Positions 35,029-43,284 are shown, counted from the stretch's first letter. The stretch: 64,000 nucleotides of DNA from Xanthobacteraceae bacterium (GCA_030037645.1 JASHQI010000201.1:1-64000), one strand, 5' to 3'. Program-made: numbers and translations. Notes: generated by a model not told the origin, from the letters alone.

Positions 35029-37413
35029 TCACGGCGCGAGCGTTCTTGCAATACGGAAACCCAGGCTGCTGAGACGGGCTTCTCCGGGGGTGGTGAAACG
35101 GTTGGCGGCCCGAACAAGCTGCGGGGTGTCGAACCAAGACCCGCCGCGGACCATGTGGGCGCTGCAGCCTCCGGTCATCCACGCAGAGCCGTCCGCGGGC
35201 GCTCTGCTGTAGTCGTCGTGAGAGCAATCCTTTACCCATTGCCATACGTTGCCGCCCATATCGTAAAGGCCAAACGAGTTCGCGGGGAACGAGCCGACCG
35301 GTGCGGTTTTCTTGCCGTCCCACTGGCTCCCGCACCCATCGCAATTGGCGTTGCCAATGCCAATATCGGTGCCCCAGTAATAGGCCGTGGTGGTGCCGCC
35401 CCGTGCCGCGTATTCCCATTCCGCCTCGGACAGCAGGCGATACTCTTTTCCAGTCTGCTTTGAGAGCCAGCTCACGTATTCCTGGGCGCTTGCCCAATCG
35501 ATGTTGATGACCGGCCGGTCGCCGCGGCCCCAGTTCAGATCTTCGGGTCTGCTGGTGCATCCGCCAAGCCCGTAGCATGTATCCCACTCGTCGAACGTCA
35601 CCGCGAAGCGAGAAACCGCGAATGGGTGGGCAATCGTGACCAAATGCAGCGGGCCTTCGTTGTCATTTCGACCCTTTTCAGCGGCAGGCGACCCCATGAT
35701 GAATGATCCGGCGGGCACTACGACCATTTCTGGACAACGGGTGCAGTCTTGGAACCGGTCCTGCGGCTTGAGCGACTGTTCCTGTGCGACTGACAGCACC
35801 GAGCGCCGCAGATAAAGATCAGCCCATAATTGCAAGCGCAGCCTATTGGTCCAACTCGCGTAGGCAACGCCGGCACCACTGATCACGAGCAGGAGGCCGA
35901 TGACGGCGTATTGGACGAGGCGCTGGCGGCTGGCGCTGCGGCGACTGGCGGCGAGCAGCTTCTCGACCAGGCCGAAATTGCCGCCATAACGCTCGGCCCA
36001 GGTGCTGTTCACCTTGCGCTCCCGCCACCAGTCGGACCGCTCCGCGGTTGTAGCCGGTGAGAGGATACGGCGCTTATTCCGCTGAAAGCTTTTTGCTTCC
36101 ACGAGCAGCGAGCGCCAGATCAGCCCGTCGTCGAACTCGCGCTTGAGCCAACCATCCTGTGCGTTGGCGAGTCGTTTCCAGCAGCGGATCAGCGCCTCGT
36201 GGCCGATGTCGATGGGCGTTGCGTCGGCGATGGGTTGCGACGGATAAGGCGTGAGGAACGACACTCCCTCGCGGCGCAGCGCATCAACGATGCCGCGCAG
36301 CGTGTCGGCATCGGTGCCGGTCGCCGCGACCAGATCGCGAAACGTCTGCGGCCGGCGAATGGCCCTGCCCTCGACGTTCACGTCGGTCAGCGCGCGGAAC
36401 AGCCGCTCGACGGCGTCGCGGCGCCCCGCATCGGGCGCCGCGGCTTCTACCGCCGCATCCGCATGAGCGGAGAGCATCCGCGACAGCCCGCCCGCCGCTT
36501 CGAGCGGCGCTGCATCGATCACGATCTTGCCGCCGGACGACGCCGTGGCCGTCGCCTCATGCCACATCAGCATGAGGCCGTGCTGAATGAGCGGTAATTC
36601 GTCCTCGCGTCCACCGGCGTCGGCAATCAACCGCTCGGCGAGGTCGAGCGTCACTTCGCCGCCGTAAAGCTGGGCCGGACGCCGGATCGCCCGCAACATA
36701 GCGTCGCGCTCCATGCGTGGCACAAGATATTGGGTACGGTTAATGGTTTCGGCGAGGCCGGAAAAGCGCGCGCAGTCGCCAAGAAATTCCGAGCGCATGG
36801 TGACGATAACATGCACCGTCGCGGCTTGCTGATCCTGACCGGCGGCGGCACGTTCTGCCGCCTCGGCATCGCCGCGCACCAGCAGATCGACGAATAGCTC
36901 CGCCTCTTCGCGGCTCGTTTCCTTCTCGAAGCGAAACATCTCCTCAAACTGATCGACCAAGATGCAAAGACGCTGTCGTTCGAGGCCTTTAAGCGAACTG
37001 ACGACGGCGGATAATGTGGCGCCGCGGCGGTTGAACCGGCCGACGATCTGGCCGACGCACTCGGCATCGTCGGCATTGCCGTCGAGCCGCGCCAGTTCCC
37101 TGGCGAGGTTCCACAGCGGCCCCCCGGACGGCCGCATTGTGCAGGTCCGCCACGGCGCACCGGCGCGCCGATGCTGCCGCGCGAGCTTGGGCAACACGCC
37201 GGCGCGCACCAGCGACGACTTTCCCGCGCCGGAAGAGCCGTGAATGACCACCAGCCGATGGCTGGCGAGCCGATCGATCACCTCGTCGATCATGGCTTCG
37301 CGGCCGAAGAAGATCGACCATTCGTCGGCTTCGAACGGCCGCAGGCCCGGATAGGGGTATTTCGGCCGCGCCTCGACGTGAGGCGTCAAATTCGCAGACC
37401 ATTCCGCGCTCAT
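35029..37413 (-). CDS. nSTAND1 NTPase - membrane segment - FGE-sulfatase-like protein
   Basis: 794 residues from ATG 37413, overlapping the TIR gene stop as ATGA. Residues 19-40 carry the nSTAND1 entry motif YPGLRPFEADEWSIFFGRE. The P-loop is GSSGAGKSS (59-67) and Walker B is LCILVDQFEE (149-158), followed by the conserved MRSEFLGDCARF sensor region and a winged-helix-like section ending near 480. A single membrane helix (about 505-527) leads to a C-terminal formylglycine-generating-enzyme-like domain (about 565-794): VPAGSFIMGSP, LLSEAEWEYAARGG, YDMGGNVWQWVKD, VRGGSW and GFRIAR. The active-site cysteines after RGGS are absent, so it is probably a ligand-binding domain. The pair resembles NLR-type immune receptors. 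Confidence 0.88.
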   Translation of the reverse strand: MSAEWSANLTPHVEARPKYPYPGLRPFEADEWSIFFGREAMIDEVIDRLASHRLVVIHGSSGAGKSSLVRAGVLPKLARQHRRAGAPWRTCTMRPSGGPLWNLARELARLDGNADDAECVGQIVGRFNRRGATLSAVVSSLKGLERQRLCILVDQFEEMFRFEKETSREEAELFVDLLVRGDAEAAERAAAGQDQQAATVHVIVTMRSEFLGDCARFSGLAETINRTQYLVPRMERDAMLRAIRRPAQLYGGEVTLDLAERLIADAGGREDELPLIQHGLMLMWHEATATASSGGKIVIDAAPLEAAGGLSRMLSAHADAAVEAAAPDAGRRDAVERLFRALTDVNVEGRAIRRPQTFRDLVAATGTDADTLRGIVDALRREGVSFLTPYPSQPIADATPIDIGHEALIRCWKRLANAQDGWLKREFDDGLIWRSLLVEAKSFQRNKRRILSPATTAERSDWWRERKVNSTWAERYGGNFGLVEKLLAASRRSASRQRLVQYAVIGLLLVISGAGVAYASWTNRLRLQLWADLYLRRSVLSVAQEQSLKPQDRFQDCTRCPEMVVVPAGSFIMGSPAAEKGRNDNEGPLHLVTIAHPFAVSRFAVTFDEWDTCYGLGGCTSRPEDLNWGRGDRPVINIDWASAQEYVSWLSKQTGKEYRLLSEAEWEYAARGGTTTAYYWGTDIGIGNANCDGCGSQWDGKKTAPVGSFPANSFGLYDMGGNVWQWVKDCSHDDYSRAPADGSAWMTGGCSAHMVRGGSWFDTPQLVRAANRFTTPGEARLSSLGFRIARTLAP

Positions 37414-38471
37414 AACGCGGTCGCCAGCGGGGCACGCGCCTGGTCGAGCCAGCCGTGGAATTTGCCGCGCCAATCATCGTTGGCGAGGTCGAAGCGCTCG
37501 ATGCCGAAGCCGGACACATCCACCGGAAGCAACTGGCCGGACCGGTCGAGCACCGCGCAGGGTAGCGGCGCGCCACGCGCATTTTGAATTCGCTCGCGCT
37601 CATCGACGCCGATTTCCCATAGGTCGTCGATGAACCGCTCGTCGGCGTCGCTGCGCAAAAGCGCCATCGCGTCGCAACGTTTCGCGGCCTCGATACGGGC
37701 GCGGCTTTGCCGCGCCCAGTCGGCGATGTCGCGCCCCGGATCGACCACCGGGCTGGTCGCGGGAATACCATCCTGTAACAGGACGTGCTTGACCTCGTCG
37801 CAGACCGCCGCCTGTTCGGGCCGTGCATGCAAATAGACGCGCCGCGGCCCGGTCGGTGTCGCGGCTACCGCTGGCGCTTCAAGCTTGGCGCGGCGTTCGG
37901 CATTGATGCGCAGCTCGCGCAGTCGCCGCATCAAGGCGGTCTGCAGCCGGCCCAGTTCCTGAACATAGCGATCACGGTGCGTGTCGGCGCCGCGCCAGCC
38001 GTAGGGCATCGAAGAATCCTGGCTGTCGTGGAACTGAAATCCCGGCAGCGGATGACCGCGGCTGTCACGCAAAAAATCCGGCCACCTCGTTTGGTCGGTC
38101 TGCAGAGCGCGTATGACGAACACGCGGCCATGATCGCGTGTCCGGTCCTCGACCTGCTGTTTGAACCATTCCAGTTCGTCCCTGCACCACGTCGAGGCGA
38201 GGTAGCGCGGCGACATCATGATCATCAGGATGCCGGAATGACTGACCTTGGCTCGCAATTCGTCGGTGAGCTGGATGGTCGGATCAATCTGCTCATCGCG
38301 CCAGATGTGCAAATCGTCGAATTCAGTATCGACCAGCCGGATATCGGTTTCCAGCTTGCGTATCAGGTCCAGCGTCCAATCCTTGAGCGGCGCGTCAACG
38401 TCGCCGGAACGGATGCCATGCGAATAGCTGACGAAGGCGTCATATTCGAAATACGGCCGGAGAAATCCCAT
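37410..38471 (-). CDS. TIR-domain protein coupled to an nSTAND1 NTPase
   Basis: 353 residues from ATG 38471. An in-frame ATG at 38519 lies too close to the predicted promoter. The N-terminal TIR domain (about 10-150) shows YDAFVSYSHG, DLHIWRDEQIDP, ILMIMMSPRYLAST and WCRDELEWF, whose Glu (E99) is in the position of the TIR NADase glutamate. The C-terminal half (about 205-353) has an alternating pattern, RRVYLHARPEQAAVCDEVK ... WARQSRARIEAAKRCDAMALL, resembling a second divergent TIR-like fold. Its stop overlaps the NTPase start. TIR domains act as NAD+ hydrolases or signal-nucleotide makers in anti-phage defence; here activity is inferred. Confidence 0.85.
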   Translation of the reverse strand: MGFLRPYFEYDAFVSYSHGIRSGDVDAPLKDWTLDLIRKLETDIRLVDTEFDDLHIWRDEQIDPTIQLTDELRAKVSHSGILMIMMSPRYLASTWCRDELEWFKQQVEDRTRDHGRVFVIRALQTDQTRWPDFLRDSRGHPLPGFQFHDSQDSSMPYGWRGADTHRDRYVQELGRLQTALMRRLRELRINAERRAKLEAPAVAATPTGPRRVYLHARPEQAAVCDEVKHVLLQDGIPATSPVVDPGRDIADWARQSRARIEAAKRCDAMALLRSDADERFIDDLWEIGVDERERIQNARGAPLPCAVLDRSGQLLPVDVSGFGIERFDLANDDWRGKFHGWLDQARAPLATAL

Positions 38472-38521
38472 TCCCCCTCGACCCCATTCGCGGTGCCACG
38501 CCGCACTTGGCATAGTCATCC

Positions 38522-38549
38522 ATTATAGCGCCCGGCTTGCTACTGTCGA
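38522..38549 (-). promoter_or_regulatory. sigma-70-type promoter of the TIR-STAND operon
   Basis: On the minus strand TCGACA (38549-38544) and TATAAT (38527-38522) are separated by 16 nt, matching 11 of 12 positions of the TTGACA/TATAAT consensus. Transcription would start near 38515, giving a 5' leader of about 44 nt before ATG 38471. Such a near-consensus element stands out in this GC-rich region. Confidence 0.6.
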
Positions 38550-38595
38550 GGCCCAGTTTTGCACTTCCTAGAGCTTCAATAGGAGAACCGCGTCA

Positions 38596-38814
38596 ATGGC
38601 AATGGCTCCTGCGGACCAATTACAATCTCATGGCGCGCGAATCCCGGGCGGCGGCATCGTGTACCAACACAGGCCCTGCACGTGCGTCGTCGGTGCGATT
38701 TGCATCCTGGCTGGCGTAACAATCGTCGCACCGGCGTTTGCAGCACATCTGCTCAGACTGTGTAGACAACTCAAGCGTTGGCAACCGTCCGATGACTGCC
38801 TCAGCCTCAGGTAA
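38596..38814 (+). CDS. possible small membrane protein
   Basis: 72 residues starting MAMAPADQLQSHGARIPGGG, with AGGAGAA 9 nt upstream of the ATG. Residues about 31-50 (VVGAICILAGVTIVAPAFAA) could span the membrane, and the tail is basic. It starts just upstream of the TIR-operon promoter and is transcribed away from it. No homologue was recognised; it may be a genuine small gene or chance. Otherwise the gap 38550-38833 holds nothing I can identify. Confidence 0.35.
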   Translation: MAMAPADQLQSHGARIPGGGIVYQHRPCTCVVGAICILAGVTIVAPAFAAHLLRLCRQLKRWQPSDDCLSLR

Positions 38815-38833
38815 TTCCCTTTGTTGAATCCGT

Positions 38834-39970
38834 CTATGAGCCGCCGTCACCACCGCCGCCCGGACCAAGCGCGAGCGCCGTGATCGCATCCAAAAATCGA
38901 GTCATTGAGCGATTGGGCGCCGTGGCAGAGACGCCTCGGCGCAAACGGTGGAAGAGTGAGCGATCCTCTGCGATTTGCCGTATTGCGGCCGCAACCGCTT
39001 CTGCGGTCGGCGACGCGGCGATCACGCCGCTGACGCCGGACTCGATCTGCTCGGGCAGTCCACCGACCGGCGTCACCACGACCGGCAGTCCCGCTCCCAA
39101 TGCGGCCGAGACGACGCCCGATTGGCTCGCGGCGGTGTGGCCGGCAACGAGGACATCATAACGGCCGAGGATCGATCCGAATTCGCTTTCGTCGATCCAT
39201 CGGTTTTTAACTTCTGCTCCCAGGGCTGCAAGACGCTCACCATCGCCACCGATCTCTCCTGAGCCGAACACCCCGATCCGAAGCGCGATGCCCTGCCTTT
39301 GCAAAAGCTCCAGCGCATCGACGAAGAGTGCAAGCCCCTTGTAGGCAAGGAGTCGGCCAAGGAAAAGAACGCGTAGCGGCTCCGCGTCGGTGCGGGGGAG
39401 CGGCACGGCTGCGTAATCAAAATCGGGGTGAAACAGCACGCTGATCCTATCGGATGGAATTCGACGGACCGCCACCAGCCGGTCGGCGACGGCCCGGCTC
39501 AAGGTCACGATGTGATCGGCAGCACGCGCTTCACGCAACAACCAACTGTTGACGACGGCGGTTCTGTCGCCGGGATGCGGATCGGCGTCATGAACGACAA
39601 CTATATGACGGACGCCGGCACGGTGGATTACTGACAAATTCAGCGGCGACCAGACATGAGTCATCAACGAAACGAAGGCGCGTGTACCGTCCGTAGCGAA
39701 GCGATCGGCAAGCCTGCGGCGCAGCCGCATGACCGTCGGCCAGGCTGTGAAAGCGGCCACCGGCGACGAGAACGTGTCAACCGGCATAACAAGATCGCCG
39801 AGGCGTGCAAACTCGTCAGCCAGCTCATTGTTGCGAGCAATCGACACTGACACCGCGGGGCGCTTACGCACAGCCGCAGTCTGCGCCAAATTATAGGTGA
39901 ACCGGCAAAGTGCACCACGGCGGCCCCAATACGCCAACATGACAGGACGGTCGCGTTGCGGTGCAACCAT
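38834..39970 (-). CDS. glycosyltransferase family 4 (GT-B fold)
   Basis: 378 residues. The C-terminal Rossmann domain shows RVLFLGRLLAYKGLALFVDAL (in part: FLGRLLAYKGLALF), IGVFGSGEIG, and SQSGVVSAALGAGLPVVVT with GGLPEQIESG. In place of the usual EGFGxxxxEAMACG motif it has the SQSGVVSAALGAG variant, so the donor-binding glutamates are not conventional. The N-terminal acceptor domain is typical. It probably adds a sugar to the surface polysaccharide. It follows fcl by 9 nt. Confidence 0.85.
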   Translation of the reverse strand: MVAPQRDRPVMLAYWGRRGALCRFTYNLAQTAAVRKRPAVSVSIARNNELADEFARLGDLVMPVDTFSSPVAAFTAWPTVMRLRRRLADRFATDGTRAFVSLMTHVWSPLNLSVIHRAGVRHIVVVHDADPHPGDRTAVVNSWLLREARAADHIVTLSRAVADRLVAVRRIPSDRISVLFHPDFDYAAVPLPRTDAEPLRVLFLGRLLAYKGLALFVDALELLQRQGIALRIGVFGSGEIGGDGERLAALGAEVKNRWIDESEFGSILGRYDVLVAGHTAASQSGVVSAALGAGLPVVVTPVGGLPEQIESGVSGVIAASPTAEAVAAAIRQIAEDRSLFHRLRRGVSATAPNRSMTRFLDAITALALGPGGGGDGGS

Positions 39971-39979
39971 GCCGCTGCT

Positions 39980-40957
39980 TTATGCCGCCAGCTCGGCACT
40001 GCGAATCTGTTGGTTCTTTAGGAACCAGCGGTAAGTTTGCTGCAGCCCTTTGTCCAAATCAATGTGTCCGCGCCATCCCATCTCCATGATTCTGGAGGAG
40101 TCGAGCAGCTTGCGCGGCATGCCGTCGGGTTTGCCGGTGTCGAAGACCAGTCGGCCGGAATAGCCCACGACGCTGCAAATTTTCCGCGTCAAATCTCCGA
40201 TTGAAACCTCCTGACCCGTGCCAACATTGATGAGGCGCGAGTCGGAATAAGTCTTTATCAGGAAGACCAGCGCATCGGCGCAGTCGTCCACGTGCATAAA
40301 TTCGCGAAATGCATGTCCCGTGCCCCAGATTGACAATTCCGGTGCATGATCGACACGCGCTTCGTGCGCCCGGCGGATCAGGCCGGGCACCACATGACCG
40401 GCTTGGGCGTTGAAATTGTCGCCTGGACCATAGAGGTTCGCCGGCACCGCGACGATAAAATCGCGGTCGTGTTGCTTGCGAGAGGCTTGGCAAAGCTTGA
40501 CGCCAGCGATTTTGGCGACCGTGTACCATTCGTTGGTCGGCTCGGGCAGCCCCTCGAGCAGTGAATCTTCCGACATTGGCTGCGGTGCAAGCCGCGGATA
40601 AAGACACGCAGCGCCGATGAACACCAGCTTCGATACGTTGGTCTTGACCGCGCCGTGAATGATGTTGGCCGCGATGGCGAGATTATCGTACAGAAAGTCG
40701 GCCGGACGCGTCGAATTGGCAAGGATTCCACCGACGGTCGCCGCGGCAATAAAGATTGCATCCGGGCGATATTCGGAAAGCCAATTTTCAACGTCAGCCT
40801 GACAACGTAGATCAAGCGTTTTGCGGCCTACGCTCAATAACGTGCAACCCTCACGCTGCAGTCTACGGACGAGCGCCGAGCCGACCATGCCACGGTGTCC
40901 GGCCACCCATACGCGCTTGCCCGCAAGCGGAAACCTCACCGCAGCGCTTTCGTTCAT
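39980..40957 (-). CDS. fcl: GDP-L-fucose synthase
   Basis: 325 residues from ATG 40957. SDR motifs: RVWVAGHRGMVGSALVRRL, AATVGGILANSTRPADFL, FIGAACLYP, YTVAKIAGVKLCQ (catalytic Tyr/Lys), VPANLYGPGDNFN and FREFMHVDDCADAL, the WcaG/Fcl pattern. It epimerises and reduces the Gmd product to GDP-L-fucose. In an operon with gmhA upstream (40-nt gap) and a glycosyltransferase downstream, so fucose is probably part of the surface glycan. gmd and manC lie in the separate cluster at 27.6-30.1 kb. Confidence 0.94.
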   Translation of the reverse strand: MNESAAVRFPLAGKRVWVAGHRGMVGSALVRRLQREGCTLLSVGRKTLDLRCQADVENWLSEYRPDAIFIAAATVGGILANSTRPADFLYDNLAIAANIIHGAVKTNVSKLVFIGAACLYPRLAPQPMSEDSLLEGLPEPTNEWYTVAKIAGVKLCQASRKQHDRDFIVAVPANLYGPGDNFNAQAGHVVPGLIRRAHEARVDHAPELSIWGTGHAFREFMHVDDCADALVFLIKTYSDSRLINVGTGQEVSIGDLTRKICSVVGYSGRLVFDTGKPDGMPRKLLDSSRIMEMGWRGHIDLDKGLQQTYRWFLKNQQIRSAELAA

Positions 40958-40997
40958 GATCTCGTTTTCCGCCGTTCGCCGACTCAGAAGCTGCGGA

Positions 40998-41609
40998 CTA
41001 TTTGCTGGATGATCTGCCAGCTTTGCTGCCGAATAAACCGTTTTCCACGAGCTCGCAAATAGCATGCGCGGCCACGATATGGATCTGCTGAATGAGCGGC
41101 GTCTCGGCCGCCGGCGCGGCCAAGCAATAATCGCACTCCGAGGACATGTCCCGCGGGCCGTTCCCGGTAAATCCCACCGTGATCAGGCCGATTTCGCGCG
41201 CCGCCTTGAGTGCGGCCAGCACATTAGGCGAGTGGCCCGAAGTCGAGATCGCCAGAAACACGTCGCCTCGCCGCCCCAGTCCGCGCACCTGACGCTCGAA
41301 GGTCCGGGCAAATCCATAATCGTTGCCAATCGCGGTTAAGACCGACGTGTCGGTCGTGAGCGCGATCGCCGGAAGAGGGTCGCGGTCGAAGTTGAGCCGC
41401 GACAGAAGCTCGCCTGCGATATGCTGCGCGTCGGCCGCACTGCCACCATTGCCCGCAATCAACAATTTTCCGCCATTGCGGAAGCACTGCGTTATGGCAC
41501 GGGCAATGGCATGAATGGCGGCCCGCAATGCCGCGTCCTGCGCCGCCCGGTCGAGTGTCTCACACGAGCGCTGAAAATGCGCCGCGACCGTATCGCTTCC
41601 GTCAACCAT
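40998..41609 (-). CDS. gmhA: sedoheptulose-7-phosphate isomerase (SIS domain)
   Basis: 203 residues from ATG 41609, with GAGGAG upstream. SIS-domain motifs: FRNGGKLLIAGNGGSAADAQHIAGEL (in part: GKLLIAGNGGSAADAQHIAG), ISTSGHSPNVLAAL, VGFTGNG, TPLIQQIHIVAAHAICELVE (in part: QQIHIVAAHAICELVE) with conserved Glu and His. It converts sedoheptulose-7-phosphate to D-glycero-D-manno-heptose-7-phosphate. The matching phosphatase GmhB is divergent at 41901. Heptose kinase and nucleotidyltransferase (hldE/hddAC) are not present in the window. Confidence 0.93.
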   Translation of the reverse strand: MVDGSDTVAAHFQRSCETLDRAAQDAALRAAIHAIARAITQCFRNGGKLLIAGNGGSAADAQHIAGELLSRLNFDRDPLPAIALTTDTSVLTAIGNDYGFARTFERQVRGLGRRGDVFLAISTSGHSPNVLAALKAAREIGLITVGFTGNGPRDMSSECDYCLAAPAAETPLIQQIHIVAAHAICELVENGLFGSKAGRSSSK

Positions 41610-41788
41610 CAGACTCCTCGCGTCCGTCGATCCCAATCGAGATGCCCTTGCCGTCACGGTTTGTCGCCGGTCGCAACATTTAGCATTAGCATTTGAAGTT
41701 CCAACAGAAATAATCACACATTTCTTCTTGCCACATTCGTCTCACTAAATAAAAAGGGGACGTTGTTGCGTCCACGGGAATGGGTTGT

Positions 41789-41893
41789 ATGAGTGCCGAT
41801 CTCGACTTCTTAGTCATCAATCCTAACGGGCGAGGCCGAATTTACCAGGAGTTCGGCGAAGAATTAACGGCGGCCGAGCCTCCTCTTTTGTGA
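41789..41893 (+). pseudogene. 5' stub resembling a B12-binding radical SAM protein
   Basis: A 34-codon frame from ATG 41789 to TGA 41891-41893. The product, beginning MSADLDFLVINPNGRGRIYQ and ending in ELTAAEPPLL, matches the usual opening of cobalamin-binding radical SAM proteins found in polysaccharide loci (a first strand FLVINPN, then an (I/V/A)EPPLW motif). It stops where EPPLW would continue, and gmhB begins 7 nt later. It probably marks a deletion that removed the rest of the gene. Identification is from pattern memory and needs a search. Confidence 0.45.
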
Positions 41894-41900
41894 TGCAACG

Positions 41901-42548
41901 ATGACCAATACCGGCAGCGACGCAGTCGATGGCGACGGCGTCTGGTGCGAAATCCACAGCAACGCTGCACACGGCGGGCCGGCGCTGTTTCTGGATCGCG
42001 ATGGCGTCGTCGTTGAAGAAGTCGGATACCTCTACCGTCCCGACGATGTCGTGATCGTACCAGGTGCCGCGGTCGTCATCGGTGCCGCCAACCGGCGGGC
42101 TGTTCCAGTCGTATTGGTGACGAACCAATCGGGCATTGGCCGCGGCCTGTACGGCTGGCCGGAATTCATCGCGGTTCAAAACACAATTATCGGCGCGCTC
42201 GCAGCTCAGGGTGCGCGACTCGACGCTGTCTATGCCTGCCCACATCATCCAAATGGAAAAGGTGATTTTCTGCACCCCAACCACCCGGCGCGAAAGCCGA
42301 ATCCCGGCATGATTTTGCGCGCGGCGGCTGATCTTCGACTCATGCTGCGTCGATCATGGCTCGTCGGCGACAATGCAACCGACGTGGAAGCCGCCAAGCG
42401 CGCCGGCCTCGCCGGGGCCATGCAGGTGCTCACAGGGCATGGGCCGGCACATCGTGCCGCAGCGTTGAAACTCGCCAGTGCAGGCTTCGAAGTGCGCTTG
42501 GGCGCGAGCGTCGCCGATGCGCTGACGTTGCCCGTACTAGCCAGCTAA
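41901..42548 (+). CDS. gmhB: D-glycero-beta-D-manno-heptose-1,7-bisphosphate 7-phosphatase
   Basis: 215 residues of a HAD phosphatase: FLDRDGVVVEEVGYLYRPDD (nucleophile DxD), VVLVTNQSGIGRGLY, the zinc-binding loop YACPHHPNGKGDFLHPNHPARKP (in part: ACPHHPNGKG), KPNPGMILRAAADL and VGDNATDVEAAKRAGL. An N-terminal extension of about 27 residues precedes the HAD core; the first in-frame ATG at 41901 is used. It dephosphorylates heptose bisphosphate in ADP- or GDP-heptose synthesis. It starts 7 nt after the radical-SAM-like stub and ends inside the tail of an opposite-strand pseudogene. Confidence 0.9.
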   Translation: MTNTGSDAVDGDGVWCEIHSNAAHGGPALFLDRDGVVVEEVGYLYRPDDVVIVPGAAVVIGAANRRAVPVVLVTNQSGIGRGLYGWPEFIAVQNTIIGALAAQGARLDAVYACPHHPNGKGDFLHPNHPARKPNPGMILRAAADLRLMLRRSWLVGDNATDVEAAKRAGLAGAMQVLTGHGPAHRAAALKLASAGFEVRLGASVADALTLPVLAS

Positions 42549-43278
42549 CGCGGCAGCCGGCTGCATCAGTTGCCTGTCGAAGCGCTTGAATCCGCGCGCC
42601 CGCGATAGTCTCAGCATCCACCGGGGATTCTTGCGCGCCATATCGACAAAAATGGCGTGCGCGTCGCCGCCGCGCGCGCCTAACAGACTACGAAGGAAAA
42701 ATTCGCCCGCCGACGAAAAAAATGCCCATTGAATCCAGGAGTGCCATAAGCAATCTCGGTGAGCGATGATTCAATATGTGTCCGCATGTCCACGCTGAAA
42801 GAAGAGTGGACGCGGACTTGAGCCCTCTCCTTGGAAGTAGATGATCCGTCCGGCAACAATGTCAGCATTCGGATTTGCGGCGACGATCGAGCCGACAGTT
42901 GCTAGGGTCCCCTGCGGATAAAGATCGTCTACGTTGAGAAACGCGATAATGTCGCCGGTCGCCCGCGCAATTGCCTTGTTCATGGCATCGTGCACGCCGA
43001 TGTCCGGCTCGCTGACGACGAGCAAATGGGGATAGCGAGCCAGGATTTCGAGCGTTCCATCGGTGGAGCGGGCATCCATCACGATATGCTCGAGCGCCGG
43101 ATAACCCTGGCGCGACGCTATCGATCGCTTCAGCGATGAAGCGACTGCCATTACGGCAAGGCGTGGTGATGGTGATCCGCGGAAATGCCGCGTGCGACCG
43201 ATCCGGTCCCGAGTGCAGTTCTGCAGGTACAGTCAAAGCCGAACCTATTTCATCGGTGTCGGCAACGTGGCACGCCAC
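42537..43278 (-). pseudogene. glycosyltransferase family 2, frameshifted
   Basis: A GT-A glycosyltransferase can be followed across several frames. The N-terminus is ITITTPCRNGSRFIAEAIDS (frame ending 43114). After a shift near 43113 it continues RQGYPALEHIVMDARSTDGT, SEPDIGVHDAMNKAIARATG and IIAFLNVDDLYPQGTL to 42771. After a shift near 42775 comes SSLTEIAYGTPGFNGHFF. After a third shift at a seven-base A/T run (42716-42722) comes GEFFLRSLLGARGGDAHAIF to the stop at 42537. With repairs it would be roughly 225-245 residues, near normal for the WcaA type. The DD metal motif (NVDD) survives. The tail overlaps gmhB by 12 nt. Confidence 0.85.
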
Positions 43279-43284
43279 GCTCGA

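Noticed and set aside
36199-36597. Long plus-strand frames opposite the STAND NTPase
   Set aside because: They mirror the codon pattern of a GC-rich coding strand, with no motifs; shadows of the real gene.
35029-37413. Functional formylglycine-generating enzyme or diversity-generating retroelement target
   Set aside because: The active-site cysteines are missing, no sulfatase is nearby, and no reverse transcriptase or template repeat was seen.
42537-43278. Programmed frameshifting in the glycosyltransferase
   Set aside because: Three separate shifts, with only one at a slippery run, make decay or sequence error a simpler explanation.
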